Assembly (NCBI RefSeq): GCF_012295575.1
Contig: NZ_CP051180.1
Coordinates: 3,038,001-3,102,000, forward strand
Source of the DNA: Ferrimonas lipolytica
Lineage (GTDB): Bacteria; Pseudomonadota; Gammaproteobacteria; Enterobacterales; Shewanellaceae
DNA: 64,000 nucleotides
Reading direction: 5' to 3'
This document shows positions 36,624 through 45,850 of this stretch, piece after piece. Both the position numbers and the translations under genes were made by a program. The notes beneath the pieces were generated by a model, which ran no database searches, was not told where the DNA came from, and saw only the letters and a list, made by a program, of their open reading frames with translations. Within the stretch, counting starts at the first letter, position 1, and every line of letters starts with the position of its first letter.

Positions 36624-37523
36624 TTATGCCGCTGGCACAACAGTTAGCCGGGAGGATTGTAGTGATTGCTCAATCATGCCGATGAAGCGACTGGCCATCG
36701 GGCTGAGGTTATTTTGGGTAATTAAGCTTCGATGCAGGAAGTGATTGAACTCAGGAATCTCAAAACCAACCGCTTGCCCACTGGCAAGTAAAGGCTGCAC
36801 TAAACTGTGTGCGATAAAGGCGATACCTTGGCCACTAAGAATGGCATCCAACGCCAAATTGAGATCGTCCATCACCACTACCGACGGAAAATCACCGACG
36901 CTGCAATCATTTTTCTTAAGGTTATCTTCGAGCAGATCGCGCGAACTGCAACCGCAGCGTGCGGTATACAAACGATATTGCAGCAGTTGTTGGAGCGAGG
37001 TGGGTACCTGCGTCCCAGCTTTGGCGACAAATAACGTATGTTCTGGCGTCAAACAGCGCTGTTGCCCTTGGTGCAGCGGCAGGGCGTGGTGGTGTTCAAG
37101 CACAGCAAGATCTAAGGTCTGTTCGTTAATCCCTTTGATCGCATCCTGAGGAACCCCCTGCAGCACACTTAAACTGGAGGTATCTCCCATCATTTGATTA
37201 AAGTCGTGCATTACGCGCGGCAAACGGGAATAGCCAAACACTGGGGTACAAAACACATTCAAAGAGTTAGTTTGCACCGAAGGTGCCCCCTGCATCTGCT
37301 GTTCTAACGCTAAAATCTGGCGGCCACAATTGATCACCTGCTCGCCTTTGTCGGTGAGTTGCAATGGCGAACTGCGATACAACAGCGGCTGCCCAAAGTA
37401 GCTCTCTAGATTTTTAAGTCGTTGCGATACCGCGGATTGAGTTAAATGCAGTGCTTTAGCCGCTTGCGACAAGCTACCGTACTCCATCACTTTGATTAGC
37501 GTTTCCAGATCTACCGTTCTCAT
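36624..37523 (-). CDS. LysR-family transcriptional regulator
   Basis: This 299-residue regulator has an N-terminal winged HTH (residues 1-60; LSQAAKALHLTQSAVSQRLK is the recognition region) and a C-terminal periplasmic-binding-like effector domain. The start is ATG 37523 or ATG 37526, with GAGG upstream. It lies downstream of the octaheme cytochrome gene on the same strand, separated by repeat copy B, so it might control respiratory genes, but the target is not shown by sequence. Pairs of Cys (YTARCGCSSRDLL) in the effector domain are notable and could be redox-sensing; that is speculation. Confidence 0.88.
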   Translation of the reverse strand: MRTVDLETLIKVMEYGSLSQAAKALHLTQSAVSQRLKNLESYFGQPLLYRSSPLQLTDKGEQVINCGRQILALEQQMQGAPSVQTNSLNVFCTPVFGYSRLPRVMHDFNQMMGDTSSLSVLQGVPQDAIKGINEQTLDLAVLEHHHALPLHQGQQRCLTPEHTLFVAKAGTQVPTSLQQLLQYRLYTARCGCSSRDLLEDNLKKNDCSVGDFPSVVVMDDLNLALDAILSGQGIAFIAHSLVQPLLASGQAVGFEIPEFNHFLHRSLITQNNLSPMASRFIGMIEQSLQSSRLTVVPAA

Positions 37524-37656
37524 CATGAGACCTCAAAGAGTGTAACCTCCTCAAGTATATTAGAAAAATCTAATTCTACATTGATAGATATCAAAGAAAC
37601 CACATTCATCGACCTGATGCGGTTGCTTTGATGCCGTCGGCTAAGCGTTATCTAAT

Positions 37657-37929
37657 AGCTGTGTCGCAGTTAAGTGTTGAGGTTTATATCAAGCCTTCGG
37701 CTCTACTGATTTCGGTACTGTTAGGCGACGGCACATTCTTGTATGTATTAGCGGGGAGCTTCGCCCCTTTGGAGTCTCCCTTGCCTTAGGTCGCAGTCCA
37801 GAACGCTTCGCTGGACTGCTCCAATGCGGCAGAAGAGCAACGGCGGCAGTGCTTTCCCCTTGTATCAAAACTCGCCTAACCGTTGCTTTAACAGCATTGG
37901 CAAGAACAACACTTAGTTGGTACACAGCC
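37657..37929 (-). mobile_element. MITE-like repeat, copy B (at the octaheme cytochrome stop codon)
   Basis: This 273-bp copy is in reverse orientation. Its ends are AGCTGTGT and ACACAGCC, flanked by a perfect 8-bp duplication TATCTAAT (37649-37656 and 37930-37937). The right-hand duplication carries the last codons of the octaheme cytochrome gene: the first base of the element completes a TAG stop. Removing the element and one duplication leaves ATT AGA TAA, so the original stop was TAA. The internal hairpin GCAGTCCA/TGGACTGC is kept. Confidence 0.9.
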
Positions 37930-39359
37930 TATCTAATAGCAGCAGCCTCTCGGTTTTTCATTGGGTCTGCAGGGAACCCAAGCGCCTGCCAGTCCATTCG
38001 GCCAGATTTTCCATGACAATCCATGCAACCTAAGCTTTGCTCTTTAGGTGCCACCATATGGTTTAATCGCCACCACATTTCGGTCTCAGCGAAGTCCAAC
38101 TTACCGCTGTAGCTTAGCCCTTTAGCTTGCATAACCACATGTTTGTCCATGCCTAGCTCAGCAGCAAGATCCCAATCAAAGGTGCTCCAAAAGCCATCTT
38201 TGCCGGTGGTCTGCGGCGGAATAAACACCCGATGTTTAACGTCATAAGGTTGACTGCCACGATGTACCTTAAAGGGATAAATTTTGGCACTAGAATCGTT
38301 GATGTCACCCAGTGGCCAGGCCAATTTAGTCACCGTTTCTGGAATCATCTGCTCTCCCGTAACGTAAGCGCCGGCCTTACCGTTGAACCAAGCGTATTCA
38401 GGCTCTACGTTTTGAGCAAAGGTAAAGTGACCCTTCTTCTTATTGAAACTGGCTTTGCCATACTTATCCTTAGGTGCTGGCAAGTCTTGGCCAGCAGTAG
38501 ACCAATCCCAGCTCATCTTGGTTGGTTCTATCTTGGCAAACGTTGGGATATGGCAAGTTTGACAAGCCACCGATGCAGTATGGTTATTAAGCTGTGCTTT
38601 TTCATGCGGTGCCGCATCATGGCAACTCTCACAACCTAAGGTACTGCTGCCTTTTGGTGACACCCCCATAGAGTGGCCAGGGATGTCATGCTTTTCGGTG
38701 ATATGGCAGGCCTGACATTGCATGTCGTTGCCATCAACGTCCATATGAACATCGGTATCGCGATCGGGATAGCCCATACTGGAATCCAGATCACCGTGTT
38801 TAATTGCATCACCACCGCCCCCAAAGAAGTGGCAACTGCCACAGTTATCACGGACAGGCTTACCCACGTTACGAGCAATCCGTTCCAACTTACCAATGGT
38901 GCTGGCTGTTGGCTCACCCGCTTGGCCACTTTTCACATAGCTGCCCGTGGTGTCATGGCATACTAAGCAGTCGATGTTGGTGGCATCTTTAAAATCAAAC
39001 TGATTGTCTTTCCAACCGTAGCCAGAGTGGCAACGGGTACAGCTTTGCTGATTGCCGCCACCAATGGCGATGCAGTAGTTGTTAATTGCAGTTTTCTTAC
39101 CGTGTTCAACCAACTTACCGTCAATCAATTGCTCTTTAGACCAGTTCCAATGCACGGTTTTCATTACATCGTGGGCCTGCTCTTCATGGCAAGCTAAACA
39201 GGTCTCGGTCACTTGTGAGCCGCTAGTAAAGGGGCCATGAATCATATCTTGGTGAGGCGTTTCGCCTAACGCCGGTAACCCAACTAACAGTGTTGATACC
39301 GCCAACGCGAGGTGTGATTTGCGCCAGCCGCGCACCACAGGTGAAAATCGAAGGGACAT
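37929..39359 (-). CDS. Octaheme cytochrome c, tetrathionate reductase (OTR) family
   Basis: This 476-residue periplasmic protein has a signal peptide (LALAVSTLLVGLPALG) and eight CxxCH heme sites at about residues 54, 107, 131, 173, 215, 243, 266 and 453. CHFFGGGGDAIKHGDLDSSM matches Shewanella OTR, where a Lys serves as the distal ligand of the active heme; the Lys in IKHGD is the likely counterpart. OTR reduces tetrathionate, nitrite and hydroxylamine in vitro. SD AAGGAG precedes the start. A stem-loop lies just upstream. The stop codon was rebuilt by repeat copy B. It follows a DUF3373 protein and a small cytochrome c, as in Shewanella. Confidence 0.93.
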   Translation of the reverse strand: MSLRFSPVVRGWRKSHLALAVSTLLVGLPALGETPHQDMIHGPFTSGSQVTETCLACHEEQAHDVMKTVHWNWSKEQLIDGKLVEHGKKTAINNYCIAIGGGNQQSCTRCHSGYGWKDNQFDFKDATNIDCLVCHDTTGSYVKSGQAGEPTASTIGKLERIARNVGKPVRDNCGSCHFFGGGGDAIKHGDLDSSMGYPDRDTDVHMDVDGNDMQCQACHITEKHDIPGHSMGVSPKGSSTLGCESCHDAAPHEKAQLNNHTASVACQTCHIPTFAKIEPTKMSWDWSTAGQDLPAPKDKYGKASFNKKKGHFTFAQNVEPEYAWFNGKAGAYVTGEQMIPETVTKLAWPLGDINDSSAKIYPFKVHRGSQPYDVKHRVFIPPQTTGKDGFWSTFDWDLAAELGMDKHVVMQAKGLSYSGKLDFAETEMWWRLNHMVAPKEQSLGCMDCHGKSGRMDWQALGFPADPMKNREAAAIR

Positions 39360-39370
39360 AGGATCTCCTT

Positions 39371-39390
39371 GGAGCGGCTGTAGCCGCTCC
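39371..39390. other. Stem-loop before the octaheme cytochrome ribosome site
   Basis: GGAGCGGC and GCCGCTCC pair around a four-base loop in the 41-base gap between the DUF3373 gene and the octaheme cytochrome start. It ends immediately before the Shine-Dalgarno. It could set relative expression of the two genes by processing or by partial termination. Confidence 0.6.
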
Positions 39391-39400
39391 TCATTAACAG

Positions 39401-41110
39401 TTAGAACTTGACCGTAATCGACGCATTGATGTCGTAGGCTTTATCGATAACCGGCAGTAACGACACCGCCGTACCATCTTGCAGTTCATCGATACTTTGT
39501 GGTTCTCCGACTGGAGTACCGCTGCCGGAGTATTCGTAGTCGTAGTACAAGCCAGCGAGCTTAATAAACATGTTCGGATTGATGTCGTACATGTAATACA
39601 GTTCGCCAACATGACCACGAGTGGCGAGCTTGCTGCCAATAGGGTCATCTTGAGCTTGGGTAAATGGAGTCCAATACTTCGAGCCGTAGTTATATTCCAA
39701 ACCAAACTTACCGTTACCAACGGGCACCTGAATGCCGGCATAGAGAGAGTACCCATCGCGATCTTTGCTGCTAGTGGCACCACTCACTGCCATTACCGGC
39801 ATGCCGGTGGCGTCGATATCAGTCACCTGATAAACCGCATCCGAGTGGAAACCTCCAAACATACCGGCTTCACCATTTGGCATGCTGCGTGTCCAACCAA
39901 CTGAGGTGAACCACTTAATGTCGTTGTCCTCTTCACGAGCGAAGGTCAGCCCACCAAGCAGCATATCGCCAATCACATTACCCGGCTGGTAACGGACAAC
40001 AGGGCTAATCCCGGTTCCTTGTTGATCTTCAGGCAGCATCATGTCGGGCATGGCAAAGGTGCCTTTAAAACCATCATTGATGTCTTTAGCGCCAAACAGA
40101 ATGAACTGGAGGAAGTTGTTGTCGTCATTCAGTAGATCAATATTGAAGCCACCAAGGTAGGTATCTTTGGTCACAATTTCGTTGTATAGCTCACCGTTAC
40201 CATATTCCGATTCATAACCTTGGCCTAAACACAGGCGCACGACTTGACCTTCTGTACCGGTGATCTCATCCATGTGGTAACCAAAGGTCGCGCCATCAAA
40301 ATTGAAGTTAACCACGTGGCCTGATGGTGTTCCGCCACGCTTCTCATTTTCGCGGAAGTTGGTCGGCACGCCGTAGGTCGATGGCCGCCGACCGAAGGAG
40401 ATGTAAAGCGGTGAACCAGCAACATTTTTCCAATCGAAGTAAGCACGCTCGACAAACAAGTCGTCGCCAGAGGGGTTGCCACTGCTGGTGCCATCCATAT
40501 TGAATGAACGCCATGAATCAAATACTTGAACGTCGGTGTCATCCCCCCAGTTTTTGAACATGGTCAATCGACCAGAGAAGCTAACGTTGTCCCACACCTC
40601 GGCGCGCAGATTCAGGCGCAAACGGGTGGTATAGAACATGTCGTTATCGATATCGTATTGCTGCGGTGCGCCACTGGCAAAGGCTCCAACCCCCTGCAAC
40701 TGCCCAGCCATAAAGGCTTGTGCTAAATCCGGGTAGGCCTGCATCATTTTACCAATAGGCGAATCGGCACTCATTGGATCGCCAAACACCCCTTGCATCG
40801 CCTTGGCAGCAAAATCATCAAAATCAACATTGGCGCCGGGGGCATAGGTAACGTCGTCGTAGCTCAACGTGTGCACCTTGGTACGGAAGTCGCCACTGAT
40901 CTGAATTCTATCTAATGCGGTATGCCGCTCGGTATCATCAAGCCGTTCATCGTTTTCCTCTAACCACTCCGTCAGCTCAATGACTTGGCTGTTAAGGCTC
41001 TCAACCTGACGTTGCAGATCGGATACTTTGTCTTGACTGATTTCTGCTGCTAAGCAAATAGGGGCCGCTAATAATTGGGCCACACATAAAGCAATGATTG
41101 ATTTACGCAT
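39401..41110 (-). CDS. DUF3373-type outer-membrane beta-barrel protein
   Basis: This 569-residue protein has a signal peptide (SIIALCVAQLLAAPICLAAE), then a short coiled coil (VSDLQRQVESLNSQVIELTE). A long barrel of alternating aromatic/polar strands follows, ending in SITVKF with C-terminal Phe, the barrel-insertion signal. DUF3373 proteins often sit next to multiheme cytochromes and may be porins or sheaths for electron transfer. The start is ATG 41110 (GTG at 41113 also possible). It lies between the small cytochrome c and the octaheme cytochrome genes. Function is inferred from context only. Confidence 0.8.
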   Translation of the reverse strand: MRKSIIALCVAQLLAAPICLAAEISQDKVSDLQRQVESLNSQVIELTEWLEENDERLDDTERHTALDRIQISGDFRTKVHTLSYDDVTYAPGANVDFDDFAAKAMQGVFGDPMSADSPIGKMMQAYPDLAQAFMAGQLQGVGAFASGAPQQYDIDNDMFYTTRLRLNLRAEVWDNVSFSGRLTMFKNWGDDTDVQVFDSWRSFNMDGTSSGNPSGDDLFVERAYFDWKNVAGSPLYISFGRRPSTYGVPTNFRENEKRGGTPSGHVVNFNFDGATFGYHMDEITGTEGQVVRLCLGQGYESEYGNGELYNEIVTKDTYLGGFNIDLLNDDNNFLQFILFGAKDINDGFKGTFAMPDMMLPEDQQGTGISPVVRYQPGNVIGDMLLGGLTFAREEDNDIKWFTSVGWTRSMPNGEAGMFGGFHSDAVYQVTDIDATGMPVMAVSGATSSKDRDGYSLYAGIQVPVGNGKFGLEYNYGSKYWTPFTQAQDDPIGSKLATRGHVGELYYMYDINPNMFIKLAGLYYDYEYSGSGTPVGEPQSIDELQDGTAVSLLPVIDKAYDINASITVKF

Positions 41111-41143
41111 CACACATATCTCCCTGTGCGTGAAAGTGGATGA

Positions 41144-41470
41144 TTAGCCGCAGGTTTGAGGCTGATCGGAGTCCAAGGCGTGATCGAATAGAAACTGGTT
41201 AATATCTAACTTTTCCTGATCGGATAACGCCTGCCATGCATCGGGGTTGTGCTTGTGTTTATTGCGTTTGAAGTATCGATCCCACTGCTTCATTGTTTTC
41301 GATAGAGGCGTCAACTCTGGCGCCTCAGCGCCGGCGCTATGACACGCTTTGCAGTGTTTTTTATAGAGGTACTTACCCTTTTTAGGGTTGCCCCCTTCTG
41401 CGGCTAAGGCGCCACCGGCAATAACAGTTGCAACTAATGCGACTAATGCCAAAGTGCTGTGCTTTTTCAT
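41144..41470 (-). CDS. Small monoheme c-type cytochrome
   Basis: This 108-residue periplasmic protein has a signal peptide (LALVALVATVIAGGALAAEG) and one CKACH heme site near residue 40, with a Met likely serving as the sixth ligand (KTMKQWDRYF). It is followed by a lysine-rich stretch. It is class I cytochrome c in size and probably carries electrons to or from the octaheme enzyme. ATG 41470 is preceded by AGGAG at six bases. It is the first gene of the three-gene respiratory set. Confidence 0.88.
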   Translation of the reverse strand: MKKHSTLALVALVATVIAGGALAAEGGNPKKGKYLYKKHCKACHSAGAEAPELTPLSKTMKQWDRYFKRNKHKHNPDAWQALSDQEKLDINQFLFDHALDSDQPQTCG

Positions 41471-41756
41471 CATCTACTCCTGAAGGCTTTATCGGTGCCT
41501 TATGGCGACCTTCTAACCCAAAGGGTATTAGCAGAATCTTATATTTAGTAACGACGAATTCTTATACCCCCATTAGCGTCACTTAATATCGGCTCAGATA
41601 AGCCGATTGAACCCGACAAAATGAATTAAATTCGGATTAAATTGAATGGAATAGCACTGAATAGCGCTGCTTTCTAAAAAAAGATGATGAAATAGAGCGG
41701 CAATATATAGGCCAAATTTGTGAGCTTGATAACATCAACAACCGAGCGCAAAGAAG

Positions 41757-42047
41757 GGCTGTGTACCAATTAAGTGTTGTTCTTTCTAATACAGTTACAG
41801 CACCGGCTAGACTAGCGCCGATACAAGGGGTTAAGCACTACCGCCGTTGACCTTCTGCCGCATTGGAGCAGTCCAGCGAAGCGCTTAGGACTGCGACCTA
41901 AGGCAAGGGGGATTCCAAAGGGGGCGAAGCTCCCCTCTAATGCATACAAGAATGTGCCGTCGCCACCGCGACATCCTCCCCCAAAGCACCGAAATCGGTG
42001 AAGCCAAAGGCTTAAGATAAACTTCAACAGCTAACTACGACACCGCG
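41757..42047 (+). mobile_element. MITE-like repeat, copy C
   Basis: This 291-bp element starts GGCTGTGTACCAA and ends ACACCGCG. The flanks CAAAGAAG (41749-41756) and CAAAGATG (42048-42055) form an 8-bp duplication with one mismatch. It belongs to the same subfamily as copy A (right-end sequence CAACAGCTAACTACGAC). It lies downstream of ridA and upstream of the cytochrome c gene promoter side. Confidence 0.88.
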
Positions 42048-42173
42048 CAAAGATGGGGTTAAACAGGGCAGAGATTGAACGAAATGAGCCATCGCTATTA
42101 GCTTAAATTCGCTAGGGTAATTACCAATAACGCTCTGTCTAAATCGTTACCGGTAACTGGATAATCTAAGCGA

Positions 42174-42539
42174 TTAGGCTAAGTCTGTTTTGGTCACCGC
42201 CGCAACCACCGAGATCTCCACCAACAGCTCAGGCCTTGCCATCGCCGCTTGCACACAGGCGCGAGCTGGAGCATCGCCAGCTGGAATCCACGCATCCCAC
42301 ACTGCATTCATGGCGGCAAAATCACCCATCGTTTTTACATAAATGGTGGCCGACAACATGTCACTACGGCTAGAGCCGTAACGATTTAATAGTTCATCCA
42401 CCTTATCCAGCATGGTTTGCGTCTGTTCAGTAATATCTTTGCTGGCGTCGGCAGCCACTTGGCCACAAAGGTACAGGGTATTGTTGTGCACAACCGCACG
42501 ACTCATGCGCGGCTTGGTTTCATAACGTTCAATCATCAT
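42174..42539 (-). CDS. RidA-family deaminase
   Basis: This protein of about 121 residues is of the RidA/YjgF family, which hydrolyses reactive enamine/imine intermediates made by PLP enzymes. The catalytic Arg is present in [16 protein letters not shown]. The N-terminal block [20 protein letters not shown] and the [11 protein letters not shown] strand are typical of the RidA/Rid6 subgroup. ATG 42539 or 42536. It stands alone between two direct copies of the repeat, so its expression unit is isolated. Confidence 0.9.
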   Translation of the reverse strand: MMIERYETKPRMSRAVVHNNTLYLCGQVAADASKDITEQTQTMLDKVDELLNRYGSSRSDMLSATIYVKTMGDFAAMNAVWDAWIPAGDAPARACVQAAMARPELLVEISVVAAVTKTDLA

Positions 42540-42714
42540 TGGTCTCAACGAATAGGGTTAATTGTGGGGGGAAAGATATTGATAGCAAGGATACCCCAAC
42601 CCAATTCATTTGTGGCAATGGTTCTGCGCCAGCGAGTTGAAACCACAACTATCCCAAATGGTTGCGCTTACCGTAGCAAAAAAAACTAACCTGATTTACC
42701 CCGCCATTATTAAT

Positions 42715-43008
42715 GGCTGTGCACCAACTAAGTGTTGTTCTTGCCAAGGCTGTTAAAGCACCGGCTAGGCGAGTATTGATACAAGGGGAAGGCACTACCG
42801 CAGTTGCTCTTGTGCCGCATTGGAGCAGTCCAGCGAAGCGTTTTGGACTGCGACCTAAGGCAAGGGGGGGATTCCAAAGGGGGCGAAGCTCCCCGCTAAT
42901 GCATACAAGAATGTGCCGTCGCCACCGCGACATAACCCCTTAAGAGTACTGCAACCGGCAGAGCCAAAGGCTTGATATAAACCTCAACACTTAACTGTGA
43001 CACCGTCG
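42715..43008 (+). mobile_element. MITE-like repeat, copy D
   Basis: This 294-bp element starts GGCTGTGCACCAA. The perfect 8-bp flanks TTATTAAT (42707-42714 and 43009-43016) form a duplication. The right end carries CAACACTTAACTGTGACAC, a close inverted copy of the left end, as in copies B and E. It lies between ridA and the TonB receptor and ends about 75 bases before the candidate Fur site. Confidence 0.88.
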
Positions 43009-43084
43009 TTATTAATCACTAGCACGCCAAGTGATTAATAATCAACACAATTACCTGCGTAAGATCACAAAACACAATCTAAAT

Positions 43085-43103
43085 GGTAATGATTTGCATC
43101 TGC
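43085..43103 (+). promoter_or_regulatory. Candidate Fur box upstream of the TonB receptor
   Basis: GGTAATGATTTGCATCTGC matches the 19-bp Fur consensus at about 12 positions, strongest in the left half (TAATGAT). It lies 100 bases before the receptor start, where repression by iron-loaded Fur is expected. Confidence 0.5.
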
Positions 43104-43202
43104 AATATTGATCGAAAAATGAATCTGGTTAAAGTGAGCGCAAGTTTGCTTAATCGTCTGGTTAAGCGCCGTAAATTTCGACTAAAAATGGATTGATGAC
43201 CG

Positions 43203-45230
43203 ATGACTTCCCGTTCACGCTACTCACTAACTCCCGTTGCTATTGCAGTCGCCGCTTTGTGCTGTGCTATGTCTGCACAGGCCCAAACTGAACAAGATGC
43301 TCAAGACGACAAAATGGTGGTTTGGGGCACACAGGTTAGCAACGATAACTCCTTGTTTAGTGAAGATATTGCCCTAAAGCAGGCCGATCACCTATCAGAT
43401 CTACTGCGCGACCAAGCCGGGGTTGATATCGGTGGCAGTCACTCAATGAACCAAGGCATCAACATCCGTGGCGTAAGCGAGCTGGATCTTGAGATCACCA
43501 TCGACGGCGTAAACCAAGCCAACAACGTGTTCCACCACGCTGGTAACCTACTGGTCAACCCAGACATCCTTAAAACGGTTGACCTACAGGTTGGTAACAA
43601 CTCTGTATTGACTGGCGGTATCGGTGGTGGCATCGCCTTCGAAACCAAGGATGGCGCAGACATGTTGCGCGCAGATGAGAAGTTTGGCGCACGAGTAATG
43701 GCAGGCGTAGCCAGCAACGATTACTACAACTACTCGACCACCGCTTACGGCCAATTAACTGACACCGTTGATGTGTTGGCTTACTTCAGCACCATCGATC
43801 GCAATAACCCAGAAGATGGCGATGGCGTAGAACGGGAAGGCCAAGAGGGCGAAACCAAAAACTACTTAGTTAAATTCGGTTGGAACGCCAATGCCAATAA
43901 CCGCCTTGAACTGGCCTACGACTACTACGAAGACGCTGGCGACTACACCCAGAAGTCTAACTTTGGTTACTACGATCACGAAAATTTAATCTACCCAATC
44001 GAGTACACCCGTGATTCAGTGTCACTGAACCACGAGTTAACGCTAGACAATACCAACGTTCATACCTCGGTATACTACAACGAGATGAACTACGCGACCG
44101 ATAAGAGCAGCACCTACTTCGGTGATGCTAACTTTAGACAGCGACTGGACGAGCCATGCACACCAAACGGCAGTGACTGCTTCGTTGGTACCTTAAGTGA
44201 AGGTAACGTCGTTAACATCGGCATTAAGACCCTAGCGGAAACCGAACTAAACCTCGCCGATATGTGGCACACCGTGCGCTACGGTGCTGAATACAACACC
44301 CAAGAGTCGAAATTGCTGGTTAACGGTTCCACCTCTGGCGAAGAAGAAACCGCTGATAGCTGGGCCGTGTACGCTGAAGATGAGGTAGAGGTGGCAACAG
44401 GCTGGTTCGTTACTCCTGGTATTCGCTACAACAGCTACAAACTCGATATGGCGGCGTCAAACGACACCTTTACTGATACCACTTTTGGCTTGTCGACTAA
44501 GTATGAACTGACCGAAGCGTGGACCTTACGCGCTGCAGCAACCGAGCTATTCAAAGGCCCTGCATTGACTGGTTCTTTCCTAACCTCTGGTTCTGCGCTA
44601 AACCCAGATCTTAAGCCTGAAACCGGCGTCAACTACGAAGTAGGTGCAGCGTTCCAGCAAGAGCAATTTATTGGATTAGACCGCTTTGGTTTCTCCACTA
44701 CCGTGTTCCAAACCAATGTTGATGATTACATCGATGATGCTATGAGCGGTAAGGCTTCGCTATACAGCAACCTTGGTGACTACGAGAACAGCGGTTACGA
44801 AATCGTATTCAACGCCAGTAAAGGCAACCTAAGCAGCCGTCTAACTTACTCTGCGTCTGATTCTGAGTTCACTCGCGTTGAAGCCGACAGCGGCCTTATC
44901 AAAGGTGAATCACTGCCTGACGAAGTGGGTGACAGCATCTCCTTCAACTTAGGCTACACCGTTGACAGCATCGGTTTGAACCTAAGCTGGACCAGCTTGG
45001 TAACTATGGATGTTGAAGTCGATGACGCCGATGGTACCGAGAAAGACAGCTACGACGTTCATAACATCAGCGCGGCTTGGACCCCAACCCAGCTTGACCG
45101 CCTAACCATTACCGCTGGTGTTGAGAACCTGTTCGACGAGCAATACGCTTCGCACGCTTCTCACGACATGGGCTTCACCGACTACGAGCCAGGCCGTAAC
45201 GTTAAAGTTACCGTGGCTTACCAGTTCTAA
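43203..45230 (+). CDS. TonB-dependent outer-membrane receptor (iron/heme type)
   Basis: This 675-residue receptor has a signal peptide (AVAALCCAMSAQA). A TonB-box-like segment (DKMVVWGTQ), a plug domain (LSDLLRDQAGVDIGGSHSMN) and a 22-strand barrel ending VTVAYQF with C-terminal Phe follow. The LFKGPALTG...NPDLKPETG region resembles the FRAP/NPDL region of heme receptors but lacks the full FRAP motif, so substrate is uncertain. The start ATG 43203 has no strong Shine-Dalgarno. A candidate Fur box precedes it and a terminator follows. Iron-regulated uptake is the best inference. Confidence 0.85.
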   Translation: MTSRSRYSLTPVAIAVAALCCAMSAQAQTEQDAQDDKMVVWGTQVSNDNSLFSEDIALKQADHLSDLLRDQAGVDIGGSHSMNQGINIRGVSELDLEITIDGVNQANNVFHHAGNLLVNPDILKTVDLQVGNNSVLTGGIGGGIAFETKDGADMLRADEKFGARVMAGVASNDYYNYSTTAYGQLTDTVDVLAYFSTIDRNNPEDGDGVEREGQEGETKNYLVKFGWNANANNRLELAYDYYEDAGDYTQKSNFGYYDHENLIYPIEYTRDSVSLNHELTLDNTNVHTSVYYNEMNYATDKSSTYFGDANFRQRLDEPCTPNGSDCFVGTLSEGNVVNIGIKTLAETELNLADMWHTVRYGAEYNTQESKLLVNGSTSGEEETADSWAVYAEDEVEVATGWFVTPGIRYNSYKLDMAASNDTFTDTTFGLSTKYELTEAWTLRAAATELFKGPALTGSFLTSGSALNPDLKPETGVNYEVGAAFQQEQFIGLDRFGFSTTVFQTNVDDYIDDAMSGKASLYSNLGDYENSGYEIVFNASKGNLSSRLTYSASDSEFTRVEADSGLIKGESLPDEVGDSISFNLGYTVDSIGLNLSWTSLVTMDVEVDDADGTEKDSYDVHNISAAWTPTQLDRLTITAGVENLFDEQYASHASHDMGFTDYEPGRNVKVTVAYQF

Positions 45231-45255
45231 GCACTGCAGTAGCTAAGCACCAAAA

Positions 45256-45280
45256 ACAAAGGGCCTTATCGGCCCTTTGT
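45256..45280 (+). terminator. Rho-independent terminator after the TonB receptor
   Basis: The stem ACAAAGGGCC/GGCCCTTTGT with a TTATC loop is followed by a T/G-rich stretch. It begins 25 bases past the receptor stop and separates it from the next two genes. Confidence 0.8.
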
Positions 45281-45379
45281 TGTGTCTGGTGCTGTAACTA
45301 ACCACGGTGACTGTCACTCCTGCCACCGTATACGCTCGCCATTATTCCTGTTAACGCTGCTCTATAAGGTTTGCCAGCA

Positions 45380-45850
45380 ATGTCCGATTGGAAACAAAGT
45401 CTGCAAAAAACACGTTACGTCATGGATGTGTTATTGCTTGTCAGCTTCATCATCATCTCTGCCCCTAAAGCCACCGGCATCCCCTTACATGAATGGTTGA
45501 GCCTATTGTTTGTTATTCCTTTTCTCATTCATTTGCTGCTGCATTGGAGTTGGTTTAAGAAAAGCTTCAGCCGCTTAATCGCTAATATCTCACTTAAAGA
45601 GCGCATTAATATTGTTTGGAACTACGTCATCTACCTCACCATGCTGCTTGCTTTTGTTAGTGGTTTTTTAATCTCCGAGGCACTGCTACCAGCCCTCAAT
45701 ATTGAGATTAATATTCTCGACTTCTGGTCCAAGTTACACCACAGCTCGTCGGTTCTGTTGATGCCAATGACCGGTATCCATCTAGCCCTGAACTGGAGTT
45801 GGGTAGTAAAACTAACAAAACGGATGAGAGCTAAAGGAGTGACGCGATGA
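45380..45850 (+). CDS. DUF4405-like integral membrane protein
   Basis: This 156-residue protein has four predicted helices: YVMDVLLLVSFIIISAP, WLSLLFVIPFLIHLLLHWSW, VIYLTMLLAFVSGFLISEAL and SVLLMPMTGIHLALNWSWVV. Paired HxxxHW and IHLALNW segments in helices 2 and 4 are typical of DUF4405 proteins, which look like small cytochrome b-type heme carriers. ATG 45380 is chosen over an upstream in-frame start at 45371. It overlaps the next gene as ATGA. Function unknown; possible heme-binding redox partner. Confidence 0.7.
   Translation: MSDWKQSLQKTRYVMDVLLLVSFIIISAPKATGIPLHEWLSLLFVIPFLIHLLLHWSWFKKSFSRLIANISLKERINIVWNYVIYLTMLLAFVSGFLISEALLPALNIEINILDFWSKLHHSSSVLLMPMTGIHLALNWSWVVKLTKRMRAKGVTR

Noticed and set aside
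42715-43008. Riboswitch or attenuator reading of repeat copy D before the TonB receptor
   Set aside because: The sequence is a copy of the dispersed repeat with its own target duplication, so a locus-specific regulatory role is not supported.
45282-45500. Open frame containing a CHSCH heme-like motif
   Set aside because: It starts within the receptor terminator, has no signal peptide and overlaps the better DUF4405 frame.
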